The notes under the pieces are model-generated. The model saw only the letters and a list, made by a program, of their open reading frames with translations. It searched no databases and had not been told where the DNA came from. Positions 16,985 to 26,276 of a stretch of 47,254 bases of DNA are shown here, piece after piece. Position numbers and translations under genes: made by a program. Source of the DNA: Opitutia bacterium (GTDB lineage Bacteria; Verrucomicrobiota; Verrucomicrobiia; Opitutales; Opitutaceae). Each line of letters begins with the position of its first letter. The stretch's first letter is position 1. The DNA is taken from assembly GCA_003142615.1 (NCBI GenBank), contig PLMW01000059.1, forward strand, positions 2,257 to 49,510, written 5' to 3'.

Positions 16985-17178
16985 CAGCCCTGGCCACACG
17001 GTAGAGCTGCAGGCCATCCCCGGCCGCGAACGCGGCGGAAGCCGTGGTCGACATTGGCACACGCAAGTTGTAATCGATCCCCACGGAGCATCGACATGCT
17101 GCAACCACCATTCTGGAGTGGCCACCTTCCAGACTGACACTACGGGTGGCTCGAAAAGGTGAGTCCGTTCAGGGGGAG

Positions 17179-17313
17179 GACACACAAAGAGGCACACAAA
17201 GTTCGGAGCTGGATGTACTCCAAGTCCTCGAAAAGTGGGACGAACTGCCTGCGCGGGTTAAGGCGTCGATTCTCCGGCTGGTGAAGGAGGCGGCAAAAGG
17301 AAGTGGTCAGTGA
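17179..17313 (+). pseudogene. Possible C-terminal tail of an integrase-like protein
   Basis: A 44-residue frame without a start ends ELDVLQVLEKWDELPARVK, then ASILRLVKEAAKGSGQ and TGA. Short tails of the type WxxLPxxVRxxILxLVxxA occur at the C terminus of some integrases and transposon proteins. An IS3 fragment follows directly, so it fits the debris in this region, but identity is uncertain. Confidence 0.25.
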
Positions 17314-17345
17314 GAGCGCCGATTTAGGTGACTTGACGGAGCGCA

Positions 17346-17505
17346 GCGCGGCGTGCAGTATGCCACTGTCGCCTGCCGCAGCACCCACGCCGCGCACGGG
17401 CTGGTCGCCTCCATGAGCCGTCAAGGCAACTGCTACGATAACGCCGTCATGGAAGCCTTCTGGAGCAGCTTGAAAAACGAACTGGTCCATCGCTGCCGCT
17501 CGCTA
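17346..17505 (+). mobile_element. IS3-family transposase (OrfB) fragment
   Basis: The frame reads VQYATVACR and then VASMSRQGNCYDNAVMEAFW and SSLKNELVHRC. This is the conserved C-terminal part of the DDE integrase core of IS3-type OrfB, with the last catalytic Glu in DNAVMEAFW. The upstream DD part and the downstream HNxxRxHSxL part are absent. It shows that an insertion sequence once sat here and probably helped break up neighbouring genes. Confidence 0.7.
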
Positions 17506-17609
17506 TTGGTTGCCGCGTGGAAGACATGGCGGAGGGGCATGACGGGTATGGGCATGGTCAGCCGGTTGGGAACACGCGAACTAGAAAACCAGTCTGCGGG
17601 CGGGCGGGC

Positions 17610-18971
17610 TCAAGCGCTGGCGTAGTGCTTGCGCCGTTCAATGAGCTCATCCTGCATACGCGCACCGATTTCGCTGTTGATGGGATAGTAATACAAGCAC
17701 ACCACGCCGATGATGAGGGGAATCGCGGGATAGATGCTGGTCATGAGCACGATGCCGTGGAGCGACTCCGCCGACTGCTCGACGTTGGCGACGTAACCGT
17801 GGTAGCCAAGAATCCAGCCGCCGATGGCGCCGCCTAGACCGAGGCCCGCCTTCAGGCCGAACACGATGGCGGAGTAGATCACGCCCGTCGCGCGGCGCCC
17901 ATTCTTCCAGTCGGAGTAATCGGCGACATCGGCCATCATCGCCCAGAGCAGCGGGATCGTTGGGCCGTAGGCCAACTGGACAAGCACCTGCATCACGAAC
18001 GTGAGCGCCACCACTCGCGGTGGAATCAGAAAGAACAGCGTCATGAATACCGCGGTAAGTGTCAGCCCGACCATGTAGGTGGCTTTGGTACCAAAGCGGA
18101 TCGTGAGCATCTTGGAAAAGAGGATGCCCACAATCGAGGCAGCGAGGCCAGCGACGTTGAACGCACTGAAGAGGTCCTCTCTCCCCACGTAATACTTGAA
18201 ATAATAGAGCAGTACGCCGCCCCGCAGCGCGAGGGTAACGAAGATAAGGACGGTCAAAATGAACAAAACGATCCAAGGCACATTACGGATGAGGTCGGCG
18301 AAGTCCTGCTTGATCGACGATTGCTGGGTAGGGTCGGGTCGGACGCGCTCGCGTGTTGTCCAGAATGTGATCAGGAAAAGGATCGCACAGAATACGGCGA
18401 AGAGTCTCATCGTGAGCTGGTAGCCCTTGGCGTTGTCGCCCCGGCCAAAGTATTGCACCAGCGGCATGGCGAGGCCCTGGACCACAAACGCAGCGAGCAT
18501 GGCGCACACGAACCGGTAGGAGGACAGGCTGGTGCGCTCGATGCGGTCACCTGTCATCACGCCGGTGAGTGCGGAGTAAGGCAGGTTGTTTGCCGAATAA
18601 ACCATCATCAGCACCGTATAGGTCACGTAGGCGTAGATGAGCTTGCCGGTCGCTCCGAAGTTCGGGGTGGTGAAGGCGAGACACGCGGCCAAACCGAACG
18701 GCACGGCGGTCCACAGAATCCAAGGGCGGAATCGGCCCCACCGCGTGCGCGTGCGATCGGCGATGATGCCCATAAATGGGTCGAAAAACGCGTCCCAAAC
18801 CCGCACTACGAGGAAAAGCGTGCCGACGGCAGCGGCGGTCAGCCCAAAGGTGTCGGTGTAGAAGCTGAGCTGGAAGATCAACATCGTCTGGAAAACCAAG
18901 TTGGCTGCCGCGTCGCCGAGACCGTAGCCAATCTTCTCGCGAACGGACAGTTTCTCAGGGGTGTTGCTCAT
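17610..18971 (-). CDS. GPH-family sugar:cation symporter (MFS)
   Basis: A 453-residue protein with twelve hydrophobic segments and the marks of glycoside-pentoside-hexuronide symporters. The N terminus reads LSVREKIGYGLGDAAANLVF. The loop-2 motif DPFMGIIADRTRTRWGRFRP and the later NLPYSALTGVMTGD and MMADVADYSDWKNGRRATG are the MelB/XynB-type signatures. Start is placed at ATG 18971 (MSNTPEK), ten codons inside the open frame. It imports a mono- or oligosaccharide with Na+ or H+. The adjacent xylose isomerase remnant suggests a xyloside or xylose substrate, but that is inference. It is the last gene of the minus-strand sugar locus. Confidence 0.9.
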   Translation of the reverse strand: MSNTPEKLSVREKIGYGLGDAAANLVFQTMLIFQLSFYTDTFGLTAAAVGTLFLVVRVWDAFFDPFMGIIADRTRTRWGRFRPWILWTAVPFGLAACLAFTTPNFGATGKLIYAYVTYTVLMMVYSANNLPYSALTGVMTGDRIERTSLSSYRFVCAMLAAFVVQGLAMPLVQYFGRGDNAKGYQLTMRLFAVFCAILFLITFWTTRERVRPDPTQQSSIKQDFADLIRNVPWIVLFILTVLIFVTLALRGGVLLYYFKYYVGREDLFSAFNVAGLAASIVGILFSKMLTIRFGTKATYMVGLTLTAVFMTLFFLIPPRVVALTFVMQVLVQLAYGPTIPLLWAMMADVADYSDWKNGRRATGVIYSAIVFGLKAGLGLGGAIGGWILGYHGYVANVEQSAESLHGIVLMTSIYPAIPLIIGVVCLYYYPINSEIGARMQDELIERRKHYASA

Positions 18972-19013
18972 AGGGGGAAGGAGGCGAAAGGGGTAACTCA
19001 CGCCGGTGCAATC

Positions 19014-19175
19014 TTACCAGCCATGGAGATACTGCATCAGCACGTTCTCCAGATATTCCTGCTTCCCTGAGCGAGGCTTTGGCTCGCCGAGTTTGGGCAG
19101 CACGAGCTTCTCGAGTTCCTTGAAGCTGACTTTTCCCTGCTCGATGTCGTGGCCATAGCCGGTATCGTAGGCGAA
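19014..19175 (-). pseudogene. xylA: 3' remnant of xylose isomerase
   Basis: After an in-frame TGA at 19176-19178 the minus strand encodes YDTGYGHDIEQGKVSFKELE and KLVLPKLGEPKPRSGKQEYL and ENVLMQYLHGW plus stop. The pattern GxxIxxGKxxxxxLE ... GEPxxxSGxQExLEN is the C-terminal region of xylose isomerase. The catalytic barrel is gone. It lies between the secreted enzyme-like gene and the sugar symporter, so the locus once probably carried a complete xylA. Confidence 0.65.
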
Positions 19176-19262
19176 TCAGCTTCCGCCGGGCGCACCCGGC
19201 ACGTAGCGAAGCTGGAGTTGCTTATGGTAGTCGAGCGACTCACGAAAACCGCGGCCGAAATG

Positions 19263-21410
19263 TCATTGCTTAACAGTCTTTTCCGGCATGCGATCTACAA
19301 ATACGCCGTCGCCAGCGGGATCAAAATTATAGGAGGCCGAGAACCCATCACGTTCGAAATGGGCCTGCTTCTTATTCTGCGGCCATTCCATCCAGGGGTT
19401 TTTGATGACGTACCGGTAGTCATCATAGTTGATAGTCTTTCCATTGATGCTGTGCTGCGTGAAATCATCCTCATCCCGGTGGAATTTGAGCTGGATTCCC
19501 TCGCTCGAGGTGTAGGTGATGGAGCGAGGAGTCACTTTGAGTTCATTAGCGACAATCGCTTTCTGGAAAGCCTCAAAGGAAGCATACCGACTGGAGTCGG
19601 ATATTTCCCAAACGAGATAATCAGAAGGATCGTCGAACTTGATGACCGTCCCGACGTCATGCGGTATGGCCGAGTCGGCCAGCTCCGGGATATTCTCGCC
19701 TTTCACTCCGAGGTACTTGAAGATCACCATCCCAGCTGTTCGGGGAGTGTCGACATGATAGCCGGAGATCACTGGGCGGATGGCGAGGTAAACCGATCGA
19801 TTGAGAACGGATTTCGCGGTAAAGAACATCCAGGGCGGATGAGAAGAGAAGTCTTCCTTGAAGCCTTCCTTGATCCAAATCTTCGAGGGGAGTTGCGCTT
19901 GTCCGTTTTGGGTAATCGCTACCCCGGGTCCCACCACGCTATACATGGGGCAGATGAGACTATATTTGAGGTCAAAACGATTATTGTCATCCAAGCCGAA
20001 GGGCAGGACGGCTAGACCGGTCTTCCCGAGCGAGTCTCCCGGCGTCGCCACATAGGCTCCTCCGGCATGATACCCCCAGCCATCCCACGACTTAAGGGCA
20101 AATCCGAGCGCATAGTCGGGCTTGATCCAAGTTGCTTTCGGTTTGTCCGGCAATCCGTCGCCAGTCTGGGCGATAGCTTCGGTGACCATATACCCTTCCG
20201 CGGGCTTATTGACGGCAACATCAATAATCACCTTAGGAAAGCGTGGATTTGTTGGATTATAGTCGGAAGTGAGCAAAGACGCATAGCCCCAAGCACCCCA
20301 ATAGAAATAATCCTGAGCGGAAGGAACATACGGCAGATCGTCGAAGAGAAGGTAATTATAAATATGCAGGAGACCGGGCAGCCGGACTGTGTGTTTTTCT
20401 GAATTCTCATGGGCACCGGCGAAAACTCCGCCGACTTTTTCTTCAGCGTAATCCGCCAGAACGAGATCTATGAACATCTCGCAGTATTTCGCCATAATAG
20501 GATCGTCGACCGAGTCGCGTAACATCCAAAAATCTCCGAGGTAAACGTGCGTATAGGTGGCGCTGTCCTTCTCGGTGATGCCCCAATCCATGTGGCGGAA
20601 TTCTTCAAACTGCCACGGTTCAATCGTCATCCTTGGTTTCCTGTAACCGATCAGGTAATCATAGAACGCTCTCTTCCAATAGCCCCAATAGCTCTCAACT
20701 CCGGGCAAGCTGCTGTACATGGGAACGGACGGACCATCCGGTGGGGTATAAGATTCGTTTCGGTAGACCTGACAAAGCAGCAGGGCGTGCAGCGTGTACT
20801 GCAGCCGGTGGTTTTCTGTGTACCCCGTGGCACCGGCGAAGGGCTGCTTCCACGTGTGAATGCCAATGTGAATTCCCGGGTCATAGCATGTCCGCGGGAT
20901 GAAACGGCGGAGGGATTGCTCGGGAATTACGCATCCGTCAGGCTCCTTGCCGTCTCTCATCTTTGCCACGGTTTCCGGGAAGAGCAGGTCTTTCCTGCCC
21001 TCATAGGTGAGCAAAATGCGCATGGCGATGAGCGCGCCGGCATGATTGGTCCTTGCCCACCACTCGGGTTTATCGAGTCGATGGCAGAAATCGAGGAGCA
21101 GGTCGTTGGCCTCCTTTACCCGTGAATGGTCCTTGGTGCGATCGGCGTAATAGAGTATGGCCAATGCTTTGATTTGATCCGTCAGGTATTCCCCGGCTGG
21201 CGGGGGCGCCGCTTTGATGATCTCCTCAATCGCTCGCATGCGCCTTGCGTCAAAGCTATCAACGATTGCCTGAACATCTCTTTGCTTGAGGGCCTCCGAT
21301 TTCCTGTTCTCCGTTTCTAGCGCGCTGGCTCCAGCAAACGAGGCAGTTGATGTAAGAACGATCCCAAACACGGCGCAGAGAATGAGCCTTTGTCGAATGG
21401 ACATCTTCAA
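19263..21410 (-). CDS. Large secreted protein, candidate polysaccharide-degrading enzyme
   Basis: A 715-residue protein with a clear signal peptide (RLILCAVFGIVLTSTASFAG, cleavage near residue 28). Residues 30-370 are mainly helical with repeated aromatic pairs (KPEWWARTNHAGALIAMRI, ENHRLQYTLHALLLCQVY, DYFYWGAWGYASLL). This suggests an alpha/alpha toroid such as polysaccharide lyases use. Residues 400-715 look like beta sandwich (YLAIRPVISGYHVDTPRTAG, GIQLKFHRDEDDF). I do not recognise a named family. Neighbours are a TonB receptor, FecI/FecR control, a sugar symporter and a xylA remnant, so action on an external glycan is the best inference. Catalytic residues cannot be assigned; His and Tyr in TENHRLQY are candidates. 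Confidence 0.85.
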   Translation of the reverse strand: MKMSIRQRLILCAVFGIVLTSTASFAGASALETENRKSEALKQRDVQAIVDSFDARRMRAIEEIIKAAPPPAGEYLTDQIKALAILYYADRTKDHSRVKEANDLLLDFCHRLDKPEWWARTNHAGALIAMRILLTYEGRKDLLFPETVAKMRDGKEPDGCVIPEQSLRRFIPRTCYDPGIHIGIHTWKQPFAGATGYTENHRLQYTLHALLLCQVYRNESYTPPDGPSVPMYSSLPGVESYWGYWKRAFYDYLIGYRKPRMTIEPWQFEEFRHMDWGITEKDSATYTHVYLGDFWMLRDSVDDPIMAKYCEMFIDLVLADYAEEKVGGVFAGAHENSEKHTVRLPGLLHIYNYLLFDDLPYVPSAQDYFYWGAWGYASLLTSDYNPTNPRFPKVIIDVAVNKPAEGYMVTEAIAQTGDGLPDKPKATWIKPDYALGFALKSWDGWGYHAGGAYVATPGDSLGKTGLAVLPFGLDDNNRFDLKYSLICPMYSVVGPGVAITQNGQAQLPSKIWIKEGFKEDFSSHPPWMFFTAKSVLNRSVYLAIRPVISGYHVDTPRTAGMVIFKYLGVKGENIPELADSAIPHDVGTVIKFDDPSDYLVWEISDSSRYASFEAFQKAIVANELKVTPRSITYTSSEGIQLKFHRDEDDFTQHSINGKTINYDDYRYVIKNPWMEWPQNKKQAHFERDGFSASYNFDPAGDGVFVDRMPEKTVKQ

Positions 21411-21608
21411 ACTCCTTTCGTTTGGTTACCCGCGTTTATCTCCGTTAAGGAATTAATTCTGCCGTAGATTACCTGAAAACCAGCCAATCGACGTCGCTTC
21501 AACACAGTGATTCCGATTTTTGTGAAGGGTGGTACCCGTTCCTTGAGGTACCAGCGCAGGAAGCCTTTCATAACTGGCCGCTTACCAACTACAGACTTGT
21601 TGGACGAT

Positions 21609-21635
21609 GCCGGCCACCCCAAAGAGGTGGCCGGC
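21609..21635 (-). terminator. Strong hairpin after the TonB receptor gene
   Basis: GCCGGCCACC and GGTGGCCGGC form a perfect 10-bp stem with a 7-base loop, 28 bases past the receptor stop on the minus strand. No T-run follows, so it may be an attenuating or mRNA-stabilising hairpin instead of a full terminator. It separates receptor and downstream secreted protein expression. Confidence 0.45.
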
Positions 21636-21663
21636 TGTGATCGGAACTCGCCAGTATTCGTGA

Positions 21664-24336
21664 TCAGAACTTCGTGCTTAAACTGAGGACTCCATGCAGC
21701 GGCGGGCCGAAGCTGGAGGCGGACGCATAGTAGAATTTATTGGTGAGGTTTCTCACCGCCAGATCGGCCGTCCAGACACGACCAGCGATGTGGAATGGGT
21801 AACCGCAAACAACGTCGTACGTGGTGTAGCTGGGCATGATACTAACGATGGGATTACTCGCTTGGCTGACAAAGCTACCCGCGTAACTGACGCCGCCACC
21901 GAAATAGAACCCTTTGAGGCTGCCACCTTGGAGGATGTATTTACACCAGATGTTGAACGACTGGTCCGGTGTGCCGACGAGATGCGTCCCGTTGAAGGAA
22001 GCGTTGGTCGGGTGCTGGGTGTACACGGCGTCGGTCTTGGTGTAGTTCAGGTAGAGTTGCATCCCCCGAACCACCGTAAACAACAGGTTGGCTTCGTAGC
22101 CGGTGCTTTTTTGCGAACCGCCCTGGACATCCGTGAAAAGCATGCGGCCGTCGGGCGCCGTGCCGCCGAAGATTTCGAACACCGCGGTCGGATTAACCTT
22201 GAGGTCGAAGTAAGAGACCGTGCCGGAGATGCGGCCGTTGAGAAACTCGATTTTTAGGCCGCCTTCGTAGCCCTTGCCGACCGAGGGTTTGGCCGGGATG
22301 GTCCGCACGTCGCTGTTGAGTCTGAGCAACGCAGTGTTGGCTAAGAACGATTCGCTGTACGACGCGAATGCCGAGACTTCCGGGGTGACCCGGTAGAGCA
22401 CCCCCACCTGAGGGACATTGGCTGCGCGGGAGCTGTCGGGCGAAGTGAATGCGCCGGTGACGTTATTCAACGCTGGCGGATTGTGCACGCTGTAATGGCC
22501 GTAGCCTCCGAGGGCTTGGAGCCGTTCCTTAAACGCAGAAACGGCCAGGACGCCGTAATACGAATAATTATCAGCGTAGCCATTGCTGTCGGAGTTTAAG
22601 TTCAGCGCGTCCATACCGTACGGCACAATACGATTCCACGTGGCGGGATTACGCATATCCCACGGCGCCAAAGTGGTGTTGGTCTTCATGACATTGTGAG
22701 TGTTGGTGTAGAAGTTCTTCTTGAAGCCGAACAGCGGGCGCAGTTTAACTCCTAAGACGTCGAAATCCCCCGTGAGCTCGATCTGGCCGGTCTGTTCGTC
22801 GCTCTCTTGGTTATCATAGCGATTTCGCCGATACATGGCGTGCTGGGGCGGGAGCGTGCCCGCGGGATAAAACTGATCGATGACGGCTTGGGTCAGGATG
22901 CCGGTGCCGGCCTGACCCGTGATCCGGTCGCGCTGGTTGAATTCGCTTTGCTCTATGATCGCGTGAAGCTGGATGTGATCCGTCACCTTGACGAGGAGCT
23001 CTGCGGAGAGTGCTTGGCTGAAGTATTTCTGCCAGTCGCCGATGCCGGTGAAGCTGAAATTGTGCGGCAGGCCAGGATAGGGCAGAGTCGCCGTGCCGTT
23101 CACGTAGACGATGAGCAGCGAACTCGGCGTGTTCGGCTCACGGCGCTGGAAGTTCTCATATTCGAGATTCAGCGTTACGTTGGGTGTCATCTTCCACGTC
23201 AGCGACGAGGCAAACATTTGCTTGTGGCCTTCTGCCAGTTGCGAAAACCGCGCGATGTTCTCGTACATGAGAATGGCGCGGTAGAGCAGTTTCCCGTGGG
23301 TGCTCGGCACGGGGCCAGTGACATCCACCAAGGTCCGATGGTAACCGTGGTCTCCGCCCTCGACAGACAAAGAGGTCTGCTGATGCTCCAGCGGCCGTTT
23401 GGTGATATAGTTGATGAGGCCACCGGGGTTGATCTGGCCGTACAGCAGCGAGGCCGGACCCTTCACGATTTCGATGCGTTCGACGTCCGCAGGGTCGAGG
23501 AAGCGGAAATTAGTCGTAATGCCGTTGCGTTGGATCGCAGTGTTGGTGAAGCCGCGCAGGTTCCAACGAACCCAGCCGCTTTGGGAGGTGTTGTCTTGGT
23601 GAACGCCAGACCACTTGACGATGTCGTAGAGGTCGTAATCGGTTTGGTCTTTGATGAAGTCATCCGTTAAGGCGGTGAGGGTCATTGGTAGGTCGCCGAT
23701 CGGGATCGCGATGCGAGTGGCGCTCACAGAGTTAACAGCCTTGTAGCCGGCATCCCTGCTGGAGGTGACCTCGAACGCCGACATTTTGATGACTTGTTCC
23801 TCCGTAGGTGCAGGTGAGGACGCCGGAGCAGCCGGAGAACTTGTTTGTGCCGGAAGGTTCGCCGAGCCGACGGACATAAACAACGCGGCCACCCAGCTGA
23901 ATAGGGTATGGTGTTTCTTCATGCTAGTTTCCTTTTTTGTTGGTAGGTTTGTTGGTAGGGAATCTTTAGTCGGATCCGGCGGCTTCGCGCGCGTGACGGC
24001 GAGGGCGCCGCTCTTCTCGTCCTCCGTCACGGCGAGACCCGTGCCCACCAGCATCCGTTCGAGGGCTGCGCGGGTGGTGAATTCGCCCTGCACAGCACTT
24101 GTCCGCACCCCTTCCACCGCCGCACCCGAATAGATTAATTGCCCGCCCGACTGCGCCATGAATTGCTTGAGCGTCGCGACGGCATCGCCGGTTGGGATGG
24201 CGAACGACTTTCCAGCCGCGTCGGCAGCGATGGTTGCTTGGGTCATGAGATTGAGAGAAATGAGGACGGCTAAAGCCACCCGGCCGATCCGGGGGCGTCG
24301 GCAGAAGTGCTGAGGATTAGACGTAACGACATTCAT
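21664..24336 (-). CDS. STN-domain TonB-dependent outer-membrane receptor
   Basis: The frame from ATG 24336 encodes 890 residues. Residues 15-38 are a signal peptide (ALAVLISLNLMTQATIA) and residues 43-115 an STN signalling domain (AIPTGDAVATLKQFMAQSGG ... LERMLVGTGLAVTEDE). A low-complexity linker follows. At residue 139 a second complete signal peptide begins (MKKHHTLFSWVAALFMSVG). Then come a TonB box region, the plug domain (TRIAIPIGDLPMTLTALTDD ... IEIVKGPASLLYGQINPGGL) and a beta barrel ending in SLSTKF with C-terminal Phe. It takes up a large nutrient, probably a glycan. The STN domain would report substrate binding to FecR encoded just upstream. The internal signal peptide means a 752-residue form starting at 23922 is equally likely. 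Confidence 0.9.
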   Translation of the reverse strand: MNVVTSNPQHFCRRPRIGRVALAVLISLNLMTQATIAADAAGKSFAIPTGDAVATLKQFMAQSGGQLIYSGAAVEGVRTSAVQGEFTTRAALERMLVGTGLAVTEDEKSGALAVTRAKPPDPTKDSLPTNLPTKKETSMKKHHTLFSWVAALFMSVGSANLPAQTSSPAAPASSPAPTEEQVIKMSAFEVTSSRDAGYKAVNSVSATRIAIPIGDLPMTLTALTDDFIKDQTDYDLYDIVKWSGVHQDNTSQSGWVRWNLRGFTNTAIQRNGITTNFRFLDPADVERIEIVKGPASLLYGQINPGGLINYITKRPLEHQQTSLSVEGGDHGYHRTLVDVTGPVPSTHGKLLYRAILMYENIARFSQLAEGHKQMFASSLTWKMTPNVTLNLEYENFQRREPNTPSSLLIVYVNGTATLPYPGLPHNFSFTGIGDWQKYFSQALSAELLVKVTDHIQLHAIIEQSEFNQRDRITGQAGTGILTQAVIDQFYPAGTLPPQHAMYRRNRYDNQESDEQTGQIELTGDFDVLGVKLRPLFGFKKNFYTNTHNVMKTNTTLAPWDMRNPATWNRIVPYGMDALNLNSDSNGYADNYSYYGVLAVSAFKERLQALGGYGHYSVHNPPALNNVTGAFTSPDSSRAANVPQVGVLYRVTPEVSAFASYSESFLANTALLRLNSDVRTIPAKPSVGKGYEGGLKIEFLNGRISGTVSYFDLKVNPTAVFEIFGGTAPDGRMLFTDVQGGSQKSTGYEANLLFTVVRGMQLYLNYTKTDAVYTQHPTNASFNGTHLVGTPDQSFNIWCKYILQGGSLKGFYFGGGVSYAGSFVSQASNPIVSIMPSYTTYDVVCGYPFHIAGRVWTADLAVRNLTNKFYYASASSFGPPLHGVLSLSTKF
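23920..23937 (-). promoter_or_regulatory. Internal ribosome binding site and start inside receptor frame
   Basis: The minus strand reads AAAAAGGAAACTAGCATG, an excellent ribosome binding site with seven bases spacing to an in-frame ATG at 23922. That ATG begins its own signal peptide and the receptor proper. This supports separate initiation of a shorter receptor lacking STN. Confidence 0.6.
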
Positions 24337-24465
24337 GCAGGCCGGCTCGGTTTGGGTTCGGTGGAGCCGAAAGCCCGATGTCGGTCTACTTACCATGAAC
24401 GACGCGGCACCTGAGACAAATGACTACGCATCCGCTGAAGTTCTTTCAGCACGCGGATTCACGGC

Positions 24466-25515
24466 CTACCGCCGGCCGCGCAGCACCGTCTCGTTCTCCA
24501 AGCGCTCCGCCGTGACACCGAAGCTCGCCTCGAGGAGCCGGACAAACGCGTCGTAATCGCCCACGCGGAACGAACCGCCCACCTTCAGGTCGGCGATCGC
24601 GGGGTCGGCGACCACGAGCTTGTGGCGGCTGTAGCGATTGAACTCCGCCACGAGCGCGCTAAGCGGCTTCGGATCGAACTCGAGCCGCCGGTCCTCCCAA
24701 GCAAACATCTGCGAAATCTCCGCGGGCGCCACCGGCACCACAACCATCGGCGCCAATGCGACCGCGTTCGCGAGGGGCGCAAGGGGGATCACGGCGCGTT
24801 GTCCCGCCACAATCACAGGCAGTTCAGCAGACGAGGCCGGCCCCGATCCCGCGGGGGTGATCAGGGACGTGCCCGTCCCGCGGATGTCGTTCACGCGCAC
24901 CCTCCCCTCCGTCACCAGCACCTCGATCGACTCCGGGCGCAGGCGCACATTGAACGCCGTTCCCACGGCGCGCACCTCGACTCCACTGGCTTCGACCACG
25001 AAGGGCCGTGCCGGATTCTTTGCCACAACGAAATGGGCCTCGCCTCGCGCGAGCCGTACGCGCCGCTCCGCAGCCGTGAAGCCAACCTCGACCGCGCTGT
25101 CCGTGTTCAAGGCCACCACCGAGCCGTCGGGCAGCGCCATCTTTTGCAGGCCGCCCACCTCGGTGGCGGCCGTCCAGGAAAAAGACACGGCCTCGTGCGC
25201 CGGCCTCCACCAGCCAACATAGGCGACCACGAGCGCTGCCGCAGTCGCCAGCGTGACAGGAAGCCAGACGAGCTTCCCGTGGGAACGCCGCAAGGGCAGG
25301 TCCGCGTCGGGCTCGGCGTTTCCGGTGGGACGAAGGGCGGCCAGCCTATCGAGGACGCGCCACGCCGCGTCCAGCCGCGCGAACGCCTCCATGTTGTGCG
25401 GGTCCGCCCGGAGCCATTGGGCAAGCTCCGCCTCCTGCGCGGCGGTCAATCCGCCGTCGCGCCTGCCGAGCCATGCGGCCGCGGCATCCTCGATCGCCGT
25501 ATGCTCACGGCTCAT
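24466..25515 (-). CDS. FecR-type anti-sigma factor
   Basis: A 349-residue protein from ATG 25515. The N-terminal cytoplasmic DUF4880-like part (AAAAWLGRRDGGLTAAQEAE ... LAQWLRADPHNMEAFARLDA) should hold the sigma factor. A single membrane helix follows (LPVTLATAAALVVAYVGWW). The periplasmic FecR domain is clear: MALPDGSVVALNTDSAVEV, RVRLARGEAHFVVAKNPARP and AVGTAFNVRLRPESIEVLVT. A small STN-like C-terminal domain (FEFDPKPLSALVAEFNRYS type) ends the protein. ATGAGCCG at the start overlaps the sigma gene's end by 11 bases, showing a coupled pair. Confidence 0.9.
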   Translation of the reverse strand: MSREHTAIEDAAAAWLGRRDGGLTAAQEAELAQWLRADPHNMEAFARLDAAWRVLDRLAALRPTGNAEPDADLPLRRSHGKLVWLPVTLATAAALVVAYVGWWRPAHEAVSFSWTAATEVGGLQKMALPDGSVVALNTDSAVEVGFTAAERRVRLARGEAHFVVAKNPARPFVVEASGVEVRAVGTAFNVRLRPESIEVLVTEGRVRVNDIRGTGTSLITPAGSGPASSAELPVIVAGQRAVIPLAPLANAVALAPMVVVPVAPAEISQMFAWEDRRLEFDPKPLSALVAEFNRYSRHKLVVADPAIADLKVGGSFRVGDYDAFVRLLEASFGVTAERLENETVLRGRR

Positions 25516-26113
25516 CGGCGTGCGAAGACTGGAATTTACCTCTCTCATGCGTGTCGAGGATTGTGACGCCCCGTGTCTGCAGGTATTCGGCGCAGCGGCG
25601 GACACCTTTGCCCACTTGAACGTTCACGGTGTGCTTGGAGATGTCGAGGCGTTCGGCGATTTCCTTGTGCGAAAGGCCATATATTTTGCGAAGCTTGAGC
25701 ACCTGCCGACAACGGCGCGGGAGGGACTCGATGGCCTCCGCTAGCAGGTCGAACTCCTCGTCGCGGCTGATGGTTTCGGCCACTCCGGGCCTACTATCTT
25801 CCAAGACGGGCAGCCGGTCGATTTCAACTATGTCCTCGAGCGAAACAGTCCGCCTCCGGCGGAACACATCGAAGGCCGCGTTGCGCGCCGTCGTAAAAAG
25901 GAACCCCCGCGTCGAGCGCAGCGTGCCCGCGATTTTCGCCCGCATGATCCGCAGGTACGACTCCTGCACCACATCATCCACATCGGTCAGCGTGGGAAAT
26001 TTTTTATGCAGGTACGCCCGCAACATAGGCTCGTGCGGTTGAACTTCCTCGGTGAACCAACGGGCTTGCTCTGACGGGGGTGAACTCACGGCTGCAGGTG
26101 GGGCGCGGAGCAA
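25505..26113 (-). CDS. ECF sigma factor (FecI-like)
   Basis: A 202-residue protein beginning at TTG 26113. Region 2 is LTDVDDVVQESYLRIMRAK with the core-binding helix and FLFTTARNAAFDVFRRRR for -10 recognition. Region 4 is ESLPRRCRQVLKLRKIYGLS and HKEIAERLDISKHTVNVQVG for -35 recognition. The order sigma, FecR, STN-TonB receptor is the classic cell-surface signalling arrangement. It presumably directs transcription of the receptor and possibly the downstream enzyme and transporter. The target promoter sequence cannot be read from one locus. Confidence 0.92.
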   Translation of the reverse strand: MLRAPPAAVSSPPSEQARWFTEEVQPHEPMLRAYLHKKFPTLTDVDDVVQESYLRIMRAKIAGTLRSTRGFLFTTARNAAFDVFRRRRTVSLEDIVEIDRLPVLEDSRPGVAETISRDEEFDLLAEAIESLPRRCRQVLKLRKIYGLSHKEIAERLDISKHTVNVQVGKGVRRCAEYLQTRGVTILDTHERGKFQSSHADEP

Positions 26114-26276
26114 AATGCGATGACGCCACCCTTGGGTAATAAAACACAGTGCCGTGTCAAGCCACCTTGGCCTGATCGGTCATCCACGGTGGACAGCCGG
26201 CACCGGAAGAATCGGCACCTAGCAGAGATCAACCCGGCAGCGCTTCACGCAGCGTACGGCAGACAGATACGACGTC

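Noticed and set aside
22807-23670. 287-residue frame antisense to the TonB receptor
   Set aside because: Opposite the plug and barrel of a clear receptor; no recognisable motif.
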